Shown one piece after another: positions 34,819-44,279 of a stretch of 64,000 nucleotides of DNA; positions within the stretch are counted from its first letter, which is position 1; every line of letters starts with the position of its first letter. Under the pieces are notes generated by a model, which was not told where the DNA came from, searched no databases, and worked only from the letters and a program-made list of their open reading frames with translations. The DNA is from CAUYUA01 sp963575675. Lineage in GTDB: Bacteria; Pseudomonadota; Alphaproteobacteria; Azospirillales; Azospirillaceae. The stretch covers positions 1-64,000 of the forward strand of contig CAUYUA010000250.1 in assembly GCA_963575675.1 (NCBI GenBank), written 5' to 3'. The position numbers were made by a program, and so were the translations under genes.

Positions 34819-35754
34819 TCACGGAGCCGGCTTGAATACTTGCACGCGAAAATTTGCAGTGTCGGCCACATAGATCCATCCGGTGGTTGGATCTACGGCT
34901 ACGCCGTGAAGATTTCCGAACTCGCCTTTGCCGGAGCCTTTTTTACCCCATCCCGTTAAATAAGCGCCGTCTTTGTCAAACACCTGGATGCGATCGTTTC
35001 CGATTTCTGAAATATAGAGATTGCCGTTCTTATCGATTCCAATGCCGGCGGGCGCTTTGAATTCGCCCGGCTCAGAGCCGCCCTTACCCCACACTTTGAC
35101 GAATTTCCCGTCTTTTTCAAATACTTGGATTCTATTGTTTTTGAGGTCTGCTACATAGAGCAAGCCGTTGGGGCCAATTTTAGCCGACTCTGGAACATTG
35201 AATTTTCCGGGCTCTACGCCTTCTCCACCGAATAAATATAAAAACTTTCCTGAAAAATCGAACACATTCACGCGATGATTTCCGGCCTCCGGCATAAATA
35301 AACGTCCATCGGCGATGCTCATGAATTCGGATTTGATGTTCTGTCCAGGAGCGGATCCATACTCACTGAAAGTCGCCATCCATTGATATTTGGCGTCGTA
35401 TTTTTTAACAAAGCCGGTTGTGTAATCTGCGATGAACACATTCCCATCAGGATCTACGGCAATTCCTTCGGGTTTTTCCAGATTTTCATCGGCGTCTCCC
35501 TTCCCACCAAAACGCGAGATGAATGCGCCCGTTGTTTTGTCAAAAACTTGCACATAGGCATGGGCTGCGTCGGTTATCAACAGCTTTCCATCTTTAGAAA
35601 AAGCGAAGTCTTCGACGTACTTGAATTGCCCCTCGCCGTTTCCTTCAGAGCCTATTGTTAAGACATGTTCAAAACGAAGCCCTTCCGCCAAGGCCTGACC
35701 GGTGGTCAAACCAAAAACAACTAAAAATGGAGCTATATTATTTTTAATGGACAT
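34819..35754 (-). CDS. Secreted NHL-repeat (six-bladed propeller) protein
   Basis: The 311-residue protein has a signal peptide (MSIKNNIAPFLVVFGLTTGQ, cleavage after ALA) and then six NHL-type repeats, each with a text like GIAVDPDGNVFIADY and NDRIQVFDKDGAYLTGWG. NHL propellers bind proteins, carbohydrate or RNA; many bacterial ones are secreted and some act as peptidylglycine lyases, but no active-site set for that is evident. It is periplasmic or exported. The start at 35754 has AGGAG upstream. It lies between the chemoreceptor and an IS remnant. Confidence 0.88.
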   Translation of the reverse strand: MSIKNNIAPFLVVFGLTTGQALAEGLRFEHVLTIGSEGNGEGQFKYVEDFAFSKDGKLLITDAAHAYVQVFDKTTGAFISRFGGKGDADENLEKPEGIAVDPDGNVFIADYTTGFVKKYDAKYQWMATFSEYGSAPGQNIKSEFMSIADGRLFMPEAGNHRVNVFDFSGKFLYLFGGEGVEPGKFNVPESAKIGPNGLLYVADLKNNRIQVFEKDGKFVKVWGKGGSEPGEFKAPAGIGIDKNGNLYISEIGNDRIQVFDKDGAYLTGWGKKGSGKGEFGNLHGVAVDPTTGWIYVADTANFRVQVFKPAP

Positions 35755-35951
35755 TTTTCTTTCTCCTGTTGGCAATCAGGCCGGAAGGAAATTACGCAGT
35801 CCGCACCTGAAAGAATTGTCTTTCACACTGCATTCTATCTATGAAATACTTGCCATGTTTTTCTATGTCGTTCAAGTAGAGCCTTGGTTATCCATACGGC
35901 TTGGCGTTCAAGTTAACGCTTAACACATACGCCATAACAAAGACCTCCCGT

Positions 35952-36000
35952 GCTTGAATCCCCCTCCCGCGCTTGAATCCCCCTCCCGCGCTTGAATCCC
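35952..36000. repeat. 19-base tandem repeat at the edge of the IS remnant
   Basis: The unit GCTTGAATCCCCCTCCCGC is present twice in full and once in part, the last running into the transposase text. It arose by repeated duplication of the broken end. Confidence 0.85.
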
Positions 36001-36219
36001 ATTGAACGTCTATGGGAATTGATGCGCAAAAATGTTGCGCCAAAGTCCAAAAAAAGTCTAATAAAACCGTTCCAAATAATTGATGCGCCTTATGTGACGC
36101 CGCGTCAAATAACTTTCGCATCATACGGTTTGGTGATTTCTGCGTTCTCATGTAAGCCTGACATATGTTATAAAATGCACTCTATTCACTCAAAAGACCC
36201 GGAAAAAATGCGACGGTGA
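35991..36219 (+). pseudogene. IS630-family transposase remnant
   Basis: In frame from 35992 the text reads LNPIERLWELMRKNV, the C-terminal hallmark of IS630-type DDE transposases; the Glu in NPIE is the last catalytic acid. Everything upstream of that point is missing and replaced by the 19-base repeat. After about 36045 the resemblance fades. The gene is therefore a short dead fragment. Confidence 0.8.
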
Positions 36220-36246
36220 AAAAAGATCATGGCTCTGTTTCAAGTG

Positions 36247-36350
36247 CGCCAAAGGCAGAGAAAGCTTTGGATCATCATGACTTCGAGACGACAACAGCAG
36301 AAAGCGAGAGAGCTGTTTCTAATTCGGCAAACCCGCAAGAAAAAAACGTC
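36247..36350. repeat. Repeat family B, decayed copy
   Basis: CGCCAAAGGCAGAGAAAGC and TTTGG, then CATGACTTCGAGA and AACCCGCAAGAAAAAAA match copies at 5560 and 54589 with many changes. The short open frame over it (36216-36413) is an effect of the repeat. Confidence 0.5.
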
Positions 36351-36652
36351 AACGCGCTTTTTCGGCTTTTTGATCGAACAAGGTATAATAAAACTTCTCT
36401 AATTTTCTTTTAAGCCTTGGATTGTTTTCATCGTCAAAGTTTCCGTCATCATCATTACTGTTCCATCATCTCCAACTTTGATTTATGATGTAAAATGCTG
36501 TTAAAATTATCCCAAAATTGGTGTATATGAGAAAACAAAGCTAGACCAAACAGCTGCTTGTTTGCAGTCAAAACTTTCAGATGCGCCAATGACGGCCAAG
36601 ATACGCTAAAATATACGACTTGAACGGCAGACCAAACGATTATGAGAATTCC

Positions 36653-36720
36653 TCCTCAATGATTCTTCCATAACAAAGGACGTCATCTCTTTGTTGTTGA
36701 GGAAGATCATGTCCATGATC
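36653..36720. promoter_or_regulatory. Nested palindromes upstream of the exporter operon
   Basis: TCCTCAA...TTGAGGA (36653-36703) encloses AACAAAG...CTTTGTT (36672-36695). Next to it lies GATCATG-TC-CATGATC (36705-36720), 20 bases before the first gene. These are operator or leader-hairpin candidates. No sigma-54 match was found in 36420-36740, which is AT-rich and otherwise empty. Confidence 0.5.
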
Positions 36721-36740
36721 TACAGCCGATAGAGAACCCC

Positions 36741-37490
36741 ATGAACATCGATGCCATCGTCACAACGGTTAAAGGGGAAAAAATCCACGTCAGTGATGTG
36801 ATCACACATATGAAGTTGAAAGGATTATTTCGGTCGGCAATTTATGAGCTTATTGAAAAAAAGGTTCTCACTTTAACAATTGAAGAAATGGGAATCACGG
36901 TCTCGAATGAAGAGGTTGAGAAAAAAGCGCGAGCCGCGCGAACCGCTCTTTCGATCGTTGATCCGCAAAATTTCAAGCGATACCTAGATTTTTATGGCGT
37001 TTCTGCGGAGCAATGGTATAATAACATTCGAGATGAAGCAATTTGTGACGTCTTAAAACAACAACTGGTTTCTCCGCGAAAAATCACAGAGTATTATCGT
37101 CGTGATCCTCTACGATATGCATCGGTTTCAATTGCGCGTATTGTGTGTCGAACACGCGAAGAAGCTGATCGTGTTTTGGTGGCGACGACAGAAAACAAAC
37201 AAGATTTTGTGGAGCTGGCGCGTTGTTTTTCTGCGGATGAAAGCACACGCTTAAGCGGAGGCTTTATTGGAAATGTAAAACGCGGCATGTTGCCTTCGGA
37301 AGTCGAACAAAAAGCGTTTGAATCAACCGATAATCAAGTAATCGGCCCGTTTCGTGAAAATTCATTATGGACAATCTACAAGGTCTATACGGTTAATGTG
37401 CCGAAACTCACGGATGCGCTGAAAAATGCCATAAGAGATCAAATATTTAACGAGTGGTTACGTGAACAAGTCTGCACCGTTCCGGCATAA
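36741..37490 (+). CDS. Parvulin-type peptidyl-prolyl isomerase, no signal peptide
   Basis: The 249-residue protein has a SurA/PpiC-like N-terminal helical part (VTTVKGEKIHVSDVITHMKL) and a parvulin domain (about 125-230) with VSIARIVCRTREEADRVL, FVELARCFSADESTRLSGGF, IGNVKRGMLPSEVEQKAF and VIGPF. Parvulins help proteins or peptides fold by proline isomerisation. No Sec signal is visible, so it is likely cytosolic and acts before export. It is the first gene of a four-gene unit with two HlyD-like adaptors and an ABC exporter. Similar isomerase-HlyD-ABC groupings are known from cyanobacterial and other type I exporters. The ribosome site is weak. Confidence 0.85.
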   Translation: MNIDAIVTTVKGEKIHVSDVITHMKLKGLFRSAIYELIEKKVLTLTIEEMGITVSNEEVEKKARAARTALSIVDPQNFKRYLDFYGVSAEQWYNNIRDEAICDVLKQQLVSPRKITEYYRRDPLRYASVSIARIVCRTREEADRVLVATTENKQDFVELARCFSADESTRLSGGFIGNVKRGMLPSEVEQKAFESTDNQVIGPFRENSLWTIYKVYTVNVPKLTDALKNAIRDQIFNEWLREQVCTVPA

Positions 37491-37656
37491 AGACAACAGC
37501 AAAACCTATGAACTCAGAAGCCTTATCCGACTTGAAAAAACAGAACCAAGAATAACGGATCGATCCTATAAAATCGAAACGCCCTCTTGCGTATCGGCAA
37601 CAGCAAATCGAAGCGCAGAACATAATGATCGCGCTCCAAACAATACGAAGGGTTTC

Positions 37657-37690
37657 GGCCAAAATACTTTGCAAAGCAAATATTTTGGCC
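37657..37690 (+). promoter_or_regulatory. Strong hairpin between isomerase and adaptor genes
   Basis: GGCCAAAATA-TTTGC pairs with GCAAATATTTTGGCC, a 15-base stem with one bulged base. It sits inside the 276-base gap of the operon. It could protect or process the mRNA and set unequal expression. Confidence 0.6.
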
Positions 37691-37766
37691 TTTCGCGAGC
37701 GGTTTCCAACCGATCTTAAGCGAACCCCCCGCTTCTCATTTTTCCTTTCGATCGAATGAGACACTC

Positions 37767-39128
37767 ATGACCAAGAAATCGAACGTTTCGTCAAAGGTCA
37801 AAACGCCTCCCCCAACGCCGGTTCGGCATCCTTTAAAAGCGGCGGCTCTGCTTCAAAGCGCCAGTCGTTTTGTTCTTCGGGGACCGATTTACGGCGCCAT
37901 GATTTCAGCTTCTTTTATGTTGGTGTATTCTTCAATTGCAACCATCGATGAATTGGTGTCGGTGCCTCTGACGTTGCAAAGACGCTCCACCACAATTCAG
38001 TCGATCAGCACGGGCCGCATTTATCAAATCAGAGTCAACGAAAACGATCATGTAAATCGTGGAGACCCAATCGTCATCATCCAAGAAACCATTCGGGCGA
38101 CTATGACGCCGGAACAAGAGCAGATGACGAAAGAAAAATCACAAATGGAAGAGCGCCTCAGCAAATCTGAAAGCGATTACGGTTTTAGAAAGCAACAACT
38201 AGAAACCCAATTGTCCGATCTAAACAAACGCCAAGGATCCGATAAAGGACACTTAATCACCAGCCTTGGACAACTAAAAGACAGCCTAGGCAGCGTTGAG
38301 GCCAAGTTAGGAAAAGTCACCAACGATTTGGCGAATGCGCAGAGTTCTCTAAGCCGTTTGCAGCCTCTGTGCGCGCGTCACGACATTCCGGCCACACAGT
38401 GTGAGCAAGCTCAGCAACTTATCAACGCTATGGCCTTTAATCAAAAGACCACACAAAACGAAATCTCAAGCCTGAAGCGTTCGATCGAGCAGACGGAAAA
38501 AGACATCAAAGACCTAAGCGATAAATCAACAATCTCTCGCTTAGAAAATGAAATGAAACAAGCAAAATCAGACCATGAGAGAGAATTAAATCTTCTAAAG
38601 ACACAAATTTTAGATATAGAAAATAGAATTTTAAAGTCAACAAGAGGAATACAAGGCGTCCATCCGATGGACGACAAAGAAAATAAAGATAAATTGGTTT
38701 ATGCTGCTCCATTCGATGGAGTCATAACTTCAATTCCCGTCAAAAGAGACGAAATCATCACGGCAATGTCTCCGGTGGCCGTCATCGTCGATGACGAGGC
38801 TCCATTGGAAGGACGAGTTCTTATTCAGAATAAAGATATTGGAAATGTCAACGCGGTCTTTTTGAAAGAAAAACCCGAAGTTAAAATCAAATACGCGGCC
38901 TATCCTTTTCAGGACTACGGCATTCAGAGCGGACGCATGAACTCAATCAGCACGCTGCCCAGCGCCAACCCGAAAGAAAATGGAGCCTATGTCGGTTCAA
39001 TTGCGTTAGACAGCGAGACGATTACACGATTAAAAAGTCATGACACACAAATTCTTACGATAGGTCTCATCGGCATAGCCGAAGTTAAGGTCAGAGACAA
39101 ACGATTCATCGAGGCTCTCTTCAAATAG
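37767..39128 (+). CDS. HlyD-like membrane-fusion protein 1
   Basis: The 453-residue adaptor has a short cytosolic start, one membrane segment (about 45-65, YGAMISASFMLVYSSIATI), a lipoyl/barrel half-motif (ISTGRIYQIRVNENDHVNRG), a long coiled-coil (about 115-290, rich in Gln, Lys, Glu) and the second barrel half (VYAAPFDGVITSIPVKRDEI). HlyD-type proteins link an inner-membrane ABC exporter to an outer-membrane TolC channel. No TolC gene is in the window. It is a close paralogue of the next gene. A CTCTCTC/GAGAGAG hairpin lies between them. Confidence 0.9.
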   Translation: MTKKSNVSSKVKTPPPTPVRHPLKAAALLQSASRFVLRGPIYGAMISASFMLVYSSIATIDELVSVPLTLQRRSTTIQSISTGRIYQIRVNENDHVNRGDPIVIIQETIRATMTPEQEQMTKEKSQMEERLSKSESDYGFRKQQLETQLSDLNKRQGSDKGHLITSLGQLKDSLGSVEAKLGKVTNDLANAQSSLSRLQPLCARHDIPATQCEQAQQLINAMAFNQKTTQNEISSLKRSIEQTEKDIKDLSDKSTISRLENEMKQAKSDHERELNLLKTQILDIENRILKSTRGIQGVHPMDDKENKDKLVYAAPFDGVITSIPVKRDEIITAMSPVAVIVDDEAPLEGRVLIQNKDIGNVNAVFLKEKPEVKIKYAAYPFQDYGIQSGRMNSISTLPSANPKENGAYVGSIALDSETITRLKSHDTQILTIGLIGIAEVKVRDKRFIEALFK

Positions 39129-39146
39129 AAACGCAACAAACACATA

Positions 39147-39167
39147 CTCTCTCTCGCCTAGAGAGAG
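39147..39167 (+). promoter_or_regulatory. Hairpin between the two adaptor genes
   Basis: CTCTCTC and GAGAGAG form a 7-base stem with a 5-base loop. No T run follows; partial attenuation or mRNA processing is possible. Confidence 0.45.
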
Positions 39168-39204
39168 CCTCTACGTTTCACCAACGACGATCGATGAGAC
39201 TCCA

Positions 39205-40680
39205 ATGACGAAGAAAAATGTTTCTCAAGAAAAGGTGAACAAAAAGACAAAGAAAAGTGTCGGAGATTTGGTCAGACATCCGCTGAAGGCGGCTGCCTTG
39301 CTTTATTCGTCACCTTCTTTGGCGATCCGTGGAACGATTTACGGCATGTTTGTTCTAATGGTGATAATGGTCGTTTATTCTTGCATAGCCACTACAGACG
39401 AAACCGTCACCGTGCCGATGACGCTTCAAAGACAATCCACCACGGTTCAAGCCATCAGCACCGGTCGCGTATATCAAGTTCGAGTCAAAGAAAACGATCA
39501 CGTCAATCGTGGCGATACAATCGCAATTATTCAAGAAACCATCCGGGCGTCAATGACTCCGGAACAAGAGCAAATGAATAAAGATAAAATTCAGGTGCAA
39601 GAGCGTCGCGGAAAAGTTGTAAGCGACTACACATTCCGTAAACAACAAATGGAATCTCAATTGTCCGACATTGAAAGACGACAGGTCGAAGACAAAGGGA
39701 GATTAATAACGAATCTTGGAAAGATGCGCGATAGCTTGGCCAGCAATGAAGCGAAGCTTGGAAAAGCAATTGCTGATCTTGCAAGCGCTCAATCGGCTCT
39801 CGGGCGCCTACAACCTTTATGCGCGCGACACGATATTCCGATAACACAATGCGAGCAAGCGCAGCAAAATATCAGCAATCTTTCCTTCAATCAAAAGACC
39901 ACAGAAAACGATATCGCCAGCTTAAAGCGGTCAATTCAACAATCTGAAAAAGACCAAAAAGACCTTGAAGATCAAACAACGGCGACCCGTCTGAGAAGCG
40001 AGCTGCAACAGGCGAAGATTGAAAACGAGAGAGACCTGAAGATTATAGACTCTCAAATAGATGACCTAGAGATAAGAATTCGTAAATCCGTCATCGGCGT
40101 AAAGGGCATCCGTCCGATGGACGATAGAGAGAACAAAGATAAATTGGTCTATACGGCTCCTTTTGACGGCGTCATCACGACGCTTTCTATTAAATCAAAT
40201 GAAATCATCAATGCTCTGGCTCCGATTGCAGTCATTGTCGATGACAACGCCCCTCTCCAAGGGCGCGTTCTCATTCCCAACAGAGACATCGGAAACGTAA
40301 CAAAAGCATTGTACAATAAGAAGAAAAAACCCTCTCAAAACAAAGATCCACGAGAGACGAAACTTCGCTATTTTGCGTATCCTGAAAAAACCTACGGCGT
40401 GCAGATCGGATATATTCAAGTGATCAGCTCGCGTCCAAGCAGCGTTCCGACGGAAAATTCGTCTTATGTAGGAACCATTGCGTTGAAAAGCGAATTTATT
40501 CAGCGCTTAAAAAGTAACGACGCTCAACCTTTGACTATCGGCCTCCAAGGCAGCGCGGAAATCAAAGTCGGAGAAAAGAAATACATCGAACTACTGTTCA
40601 AGCCGGCTTCACGGTGGCTGCAAGAACAAGAGGATGAACCCCAAGTCGTATCAAACGACAACAATTCCGACAAATCATAA
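39205..40680 (+). CDS. HlyD-like membrane-fusion protein 2
   Basis: The 491-residue adaptor matches its upstream neighbour over most of its length (VRHPLKAAALL, ISTGRVYQVRVKENDHVNRG, RLQPLCARHDIP, HPMDD/RPMDD), by eye more than half identical. It has the same single membrane segment, coiled-coil and split barrel. It is about 38 residues longer, from a Lys-rich insert after NVTKALYNKKKKPSQNKD and a longer acidic tail. A tandem duplication that produced two similar but not equal adaptors suggests a mixed ring in the exporter. It lies 38 bases upstream of the ABC gene. Confidence 0.9.
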   Translation: MTKKNVSQEKVNKKTKKSVGDLVRHPLKAAALLYSSPSLAIRGTIYGMFVLMVIMVVYSCIATTDETVTVPMTLQRQSTTVQAISTGRVYQVRVKENDHVNRGDTIAIIQETIRASMTPEQEQMNKDKIQVQERRGKVVSDYTFRKQQMESQLSDIERRQVEDKGRLITNLGKMRDSLASNEAKLGKAIADLASAQSALGRLQPLCARHDIPITQCEQAQQNISNLSFNQKTTENDIASLKRSIQQSEKDQKDLEDQTTATRLRSELQQAKIENERDLKIIDSQIDDLEIRIRKSVIGVKGIRPMDDRENKDKLVYTAPFDGVITTLSIKSNEIINALAPIAVIVDDNAPLQGRVLIPNRDIGNVTKALYNKKKKPSQNKDPRETKLRYFAYPEKTYGVQIGYIQVISSRPSSVPTENSSYVGTIALKSEFIQRLKSNDAQPLTIGLQGSAEIKVGEKKYIELLFKPASRWLQEQEDEPQVVSNDNNSDKS

Positions 40681-40718
40681 CATCCTTATTGATCACAAAC
40701 GACATCAGGAACATCCCG

Positions 40719-43700
40719 ATGACTCAAGTCGATTATCAATTGGTGGACAATAACGCCGCCACAGAAGCTTCGCGTTACGTGTTGCAGACACACGTTATGT
40801 TCAGCGTTCTGCCTGTCAGCGAAAAGAATCAGCTACGTTCTTTGTTGGAAGTTCGTAGCTATGCTATGGGAAAGACCATAAGCAAACAGGGCGAAGCGAT
40901 CGAGGGCATGTTTATCTTGCTCAGCGGTCGAGTGCGTCAGAAACAAGAAGTTGATTCTAAAATCGTCAGCATCGGCATTCTCAGCGACGGCGCAACATTC
41001 GGAGAAATGTCGTTGTTGGAGCCCAGCGAATGGGCGCATGATGTGGTTGCAGAAGGTCATGTCATTGCAATTGTTCTTCCCGCCGCCAAAGCGCAAATTC
41101 TGACTTCTCAAAACAAAATCATTGACGATCACTTTAAGCGATATGTTGGCTTGGTCAAAGTCGGCGAGCGTCTACGTATTTTATTAGGCAGTGCGCGCTA
41201 CACCCCCGAGCAATTCACCGAAATGGTCGGAGAATTGGGCGTGAAGCGAATTCCGCAAGATAAAACCATCTTCAAACAAGGAGACAACGATCCTCGATTG
41301 TATTTGATCGAAAGCGGCATCGTTGAACTTGTCAGAACGCCGATCTCCGGCGATTCGATCTCTTTGGGACGGGTGGTTCGCGGCACAATTATCGGAGAAG
41401 GCGGCGGCGTCCCTCGTCCAAATTCCACCGGAATGCAACCTCACACCGCGCGCGCGGTTGATGAAGTAACAGTTCTGGTGATTTACCAAAAAACCGTTCA
41501 AAAGCTTCTGGACATCAACCCGGAACTTGCCAACCAGCTTCGTCAGAGAATTCGCGAACTCGAACAATACGAACAACAAGAAATAGCGATCCGCAAGCGG
41601 AAAGAAGGCGTTGATCTCCGCATACAACTTTCGGACGCGATCACGGAAGAAGAATTTAAAGCCACTTCAAAAGTTCGACGCGAGTCGGTTAAATTCAAAA
41701 TCGTTAAGCAAGAAGCGGAAGCCAATAATTCTGCGGCATGCCTAACGATGATTGTCAATCACTATGGCCGCAACTTCCCCTTAAATGCTGTTCGCGCCAA
41801 AACAGGCTTGGAAGGCGCGAACATCAATATCGATGAAATGATTCGCGGTGGTGAAAATCTTGGATTTCGTTGCAAAGCCTACTCCATCAGCTATGATGAA
41901 TTGAAAACAGCTCTTCTTCCGGGAATTATTGGTCTCGAAGGCTATCACTACGCAGTTCTTATCCACGTTGGAGATCGTGACGTTCAGATCGCAGACCCGC
42001 GCGACAACAAAATAAGACGCATTCCCAAAGAACAGTTCATAAAATTATGGACTGCCGTAACGGTCTCCGGACAAAGCGATAAAAGACAAGACGCGGGTTT
42101 GTTTGTCGCCTTCGAACCGACACAAAGATTCGAAATGGAAGGCGTCAAGAAGAAAAACCCAATAGAATACTTCTTGGCGTATATTCTTCCCTATAAAATC
42201 TATTTTGCAGAAGCGATTCTCGCCGCGTTGGTCATCAATGTTCTCGGCATGGCCTCGCCTCTATTCATCCAAAGCATTGTCGACACCGTGATCGTTCACC
42301 AAGACAAAGGTTTGCTCAACGCCATGTTGGCGGGCATGGTCTTGGTGGCGTTGCTGACTTCGATGATGAATGCATTGCAATCTCTATTATTGGCGCACAC
42401 CACCACACGCCTTGATATGCGCCTCATGTCGGAATTCTACCGACACGTTCTCAGCTTGCCCATGTCGTTCTTCTTGAGCGTCAATAAGGGCGAAATCATG
42501 GCGCGGTTCGGCGAAAATCAAAAAATTCGTCACATTCTTACAGGATCATCCATCACCACAGTGATGAACACTTTGATGTTGGTGATCTATTTCTTCATGA
42601 TGTTCGCTTATAGTAAAACGCTCTCCATCATCGTGATTATGTTCCTTCCGCTCTTTGTCGGAATTGTGACGTATTTCACACCGCGTCTGAAGCGCATATC
42701 GCAAGAAATATTCCAAGCCAGCACAATGGCGCAATCTCAGTTGATCGAAGCTCTCAACGGAATTGAAGCCATCAAAGCTACGGCAAACGAGTATTTTGCA
42801 CGCGCTCGATGGGAAAACGCATTCGTTGAAAATGTCAATCGCGGTTTTCAACAACAAAAACTCGGTCTTTTGAACTCAAACGTGTTCCAGCTCGCAATTT
42901 TGGGCATGACCACCTCCGTTCTGTTCATCGGAGCCAGCCAATGCATTGACGGAACCATGACCGTCGGAGAATTGATGGGCTTCAATATGTTGATGGGACT
43001 GGTCACAGGCCCGGTTCTGCAAATGGTCAATTTGTGGAGCCAATTGCAAGAAGTCCGCATTTCTGTCGATCGCGTCGGCGAGTTCTTGGATCAAGAGCCG
43101 GAGAATGAAATCGCCATCTCTCCGGACAAAATGCGCACAGCCGTTGATCGTTTGAACGGTCATGTTTTGTTTAAGAACATCAACTTCAGCTATCGCGCCG
43201 GAAAAGACACCAAGTATATCATGCAGAACTTCAACTTGGAAATTCCGGCCGGAACCAAGGTGGCGTTCGTGGGACACGCCGGTTGCGGAAAAAGCACGAT
43301 TGCGAAGATGGTGCTGGGTTTCAACGTGCCGCAATCCGGAGAATTACTGATCGACGGTCGCAATACGGCGCAAATGGACATTAGTTCACTTCGTCGGCAG
43401 ATTGGCGTGGTGCTCCAAGACAGCTTCTTGTTTGCAGGATCGGTTGCGGAAAACATCGCCTTCGGCGATCCGGAACCCGATATGCAAACCGTTCAAGATT
43501 GCGCCCGCCTCGCCGGCGCCGAAGAGTTCATTCTGAATTTGCCGCTTGGTTTCCAAACTCGAGTCGGTGAAAAAGGGCAGGCTCTGTCTGGCGGTCAGCG
43601 TCAACGCATTTGTATCGCGCGAGCGCTATATCGTCGACCGAACATTATGATCTTCGACGAGGCCACTTCGGCGCTCGACAACCAAACCGAAGAGATGATT

Positions 43701-43958
43701 ATTAAGCAGCTCAAAGAGAAAGTGTTGCCGGGACGCACTTCATTCTCGATTGCGCACCGTCTAACCACAATTATGAACTCCGATATGATTTGCTTTATCG
43801 GTGGTGGCGTTGTGCAGGAGAAAGGAACTCATAACGAACTTATCGATCCCGTTTACATTCACGAAAATAAAATCAAAGGGTTGTATTATAACCTTGCGCG
43901 CTCACAGTTCGATTTGCAACCGCTTGAAGAAGCCTTGCGTTCAAAAGGACTGGCGTAA
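40719..43958 (+). CDS. ABC exporter with two cNMP-binding domains and C39-like domain
   Basis: The 1,079-residue protein carries two cyclic-nucleotide-binding-type domains (about 20-140 and 165-280), a C39-peptidase-like domain (about 325-455), six membrane segments (about 500-790) and a nucleotide-binding domain with GHAGCGKST (K858), LSGGQRQR and IMIFDEATSALD. In the C39-like part the motif usually reading DCGAACL is NNSAACL: the catalytic Cys position appears to be N337, with the next Cys at 341, while H410 and D426 are kept. It probably binds but does not cut its substrate, as in HlyB-type exporters, though this needs alignment. The start at 40719 has AGGA nine bases upstream. Confidence 0.9.
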   Translation: MTQVDYQLVDNNAATEASRYVLQTHVMFSVLPVSEKNQLRSLLEVRSYAMGKTISKQGEAIEGMFILLSGRVRQKQEVDSKIVSIGILSDGATFGEMSLLEPSEWAHDVVAEGHVIAIVLPAAKAQILTSQNKIIDDHFKRYVGLVKVGERLRILLGSARYTPEQFTEMVGELGVKRIPQDKTIFKQGDNDPRLYLIESGIVELVRTPISGDSISLGRVVRGTIIGEGGGVPRPNSTGMQPHTARAVDEVTVLVIYQKTVQKLLDINPELANQLRQRIRELEQYEQQEIAIRKRKEGVDLRIQLSDAITEEEFKATSKVRRESVKFKIVKQEAEANNSAACLTMIVNHYGRNFPLNAVRAKTGLEGANINIDEMIRGGENLGFRCKAYSISYDELKTALLPGIIGLEGYHYAVLIHVGDRDVQIADPRDNKIRRIPKEQFIKLWTAVTVSGQSDKRQDAGLFVAFEPTQRFEMEGVKKKNPIEYFLAYILPYKIYFAEAILAALVINVLGMASPLFIQSIVDTVIVHQDKGLLNAMLAGMVLVALLTSMMNALQSLLLAHTTTRLDMRLMSEFYRHVLSLPMSFFLSVNKGEIMARFGENQKIRHILTGSSITTVMNTLMLVIYFFMMFAYSKTLSIIVIMFLPLFVGIVTYFTPRLKRISQEIFQASTMAQSQLIEALNGIEAIKATANEYFARARWENAFVENVNRGFQQQKLGLLNSNVFQLAILGMTTSVLFIGASQCIDGTMTVGELMGFNMLMGLVTGPVLQMVNLWSQLQEVRISVDRVGEFLDQEPENEIAISPDKMRTAVDRLNGHVLFKNINFSYRAGKDTKYIMQNFNLEIPAGTKVAFVGHAGCGKSTIAKMVLGFNVPQSGELLIDGRNTAQMDISSLRRQIGVVLQDSFLFAGSVAENIAFGDPEPDMQTVQDCARLAGAEEFILNLPLGFQTRVGEKGQALSGGQRQRICIARALYRRPNIMIFDEATSALDNQTEEMIIKQLKEKVLPGRTSFSIAHRLTTIMNSDMICFIGGGVVQEKGTHNELIDPVYIHENKIKGLYYNLARSQFDLQPLEEALRSKGLA

Positions 43959-43978
43959 TACGAGAGCCTCACCGCGCG

Positions 43979-44010
43979 CCGAGAGAGGTTTGCTCTCTCG
44001 GTTCTCTTTC
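43979..44010 (+). terminator. Terminator of the exporter operon
   Basis: CCGAGAGAG and CTCTCTCGG form a perfect 9-base stem followed by TTCTCTTTC. A second hairpin (CCGCGTTT/AAACGCGG) follows at about 44028-44055. Confidence 0.75.
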
Positions 44011-44279
44011 AATCAAGACACGGAGGGCCGCGTTTTCAGTCATAGGAAACGCGGTTCTCTTGTGTCCATTTTCGGATATTATTGAAAATGACCGCCTCAT
44101 TTTCATCAAACCGAACCGCCGGGATACTGTAATTTTCGCGTTCATATATAAAATATTATGAATTTAATGCAAAATAAATCTGCGGCTTCAAGCAAAAATT
44201 TTGTAAACGCTATTAATTGATAAACGCGCTTGCTTTATCTTTTCCTATCCGATCTTCTTTTTGTCGAAGCGAGCAACCT

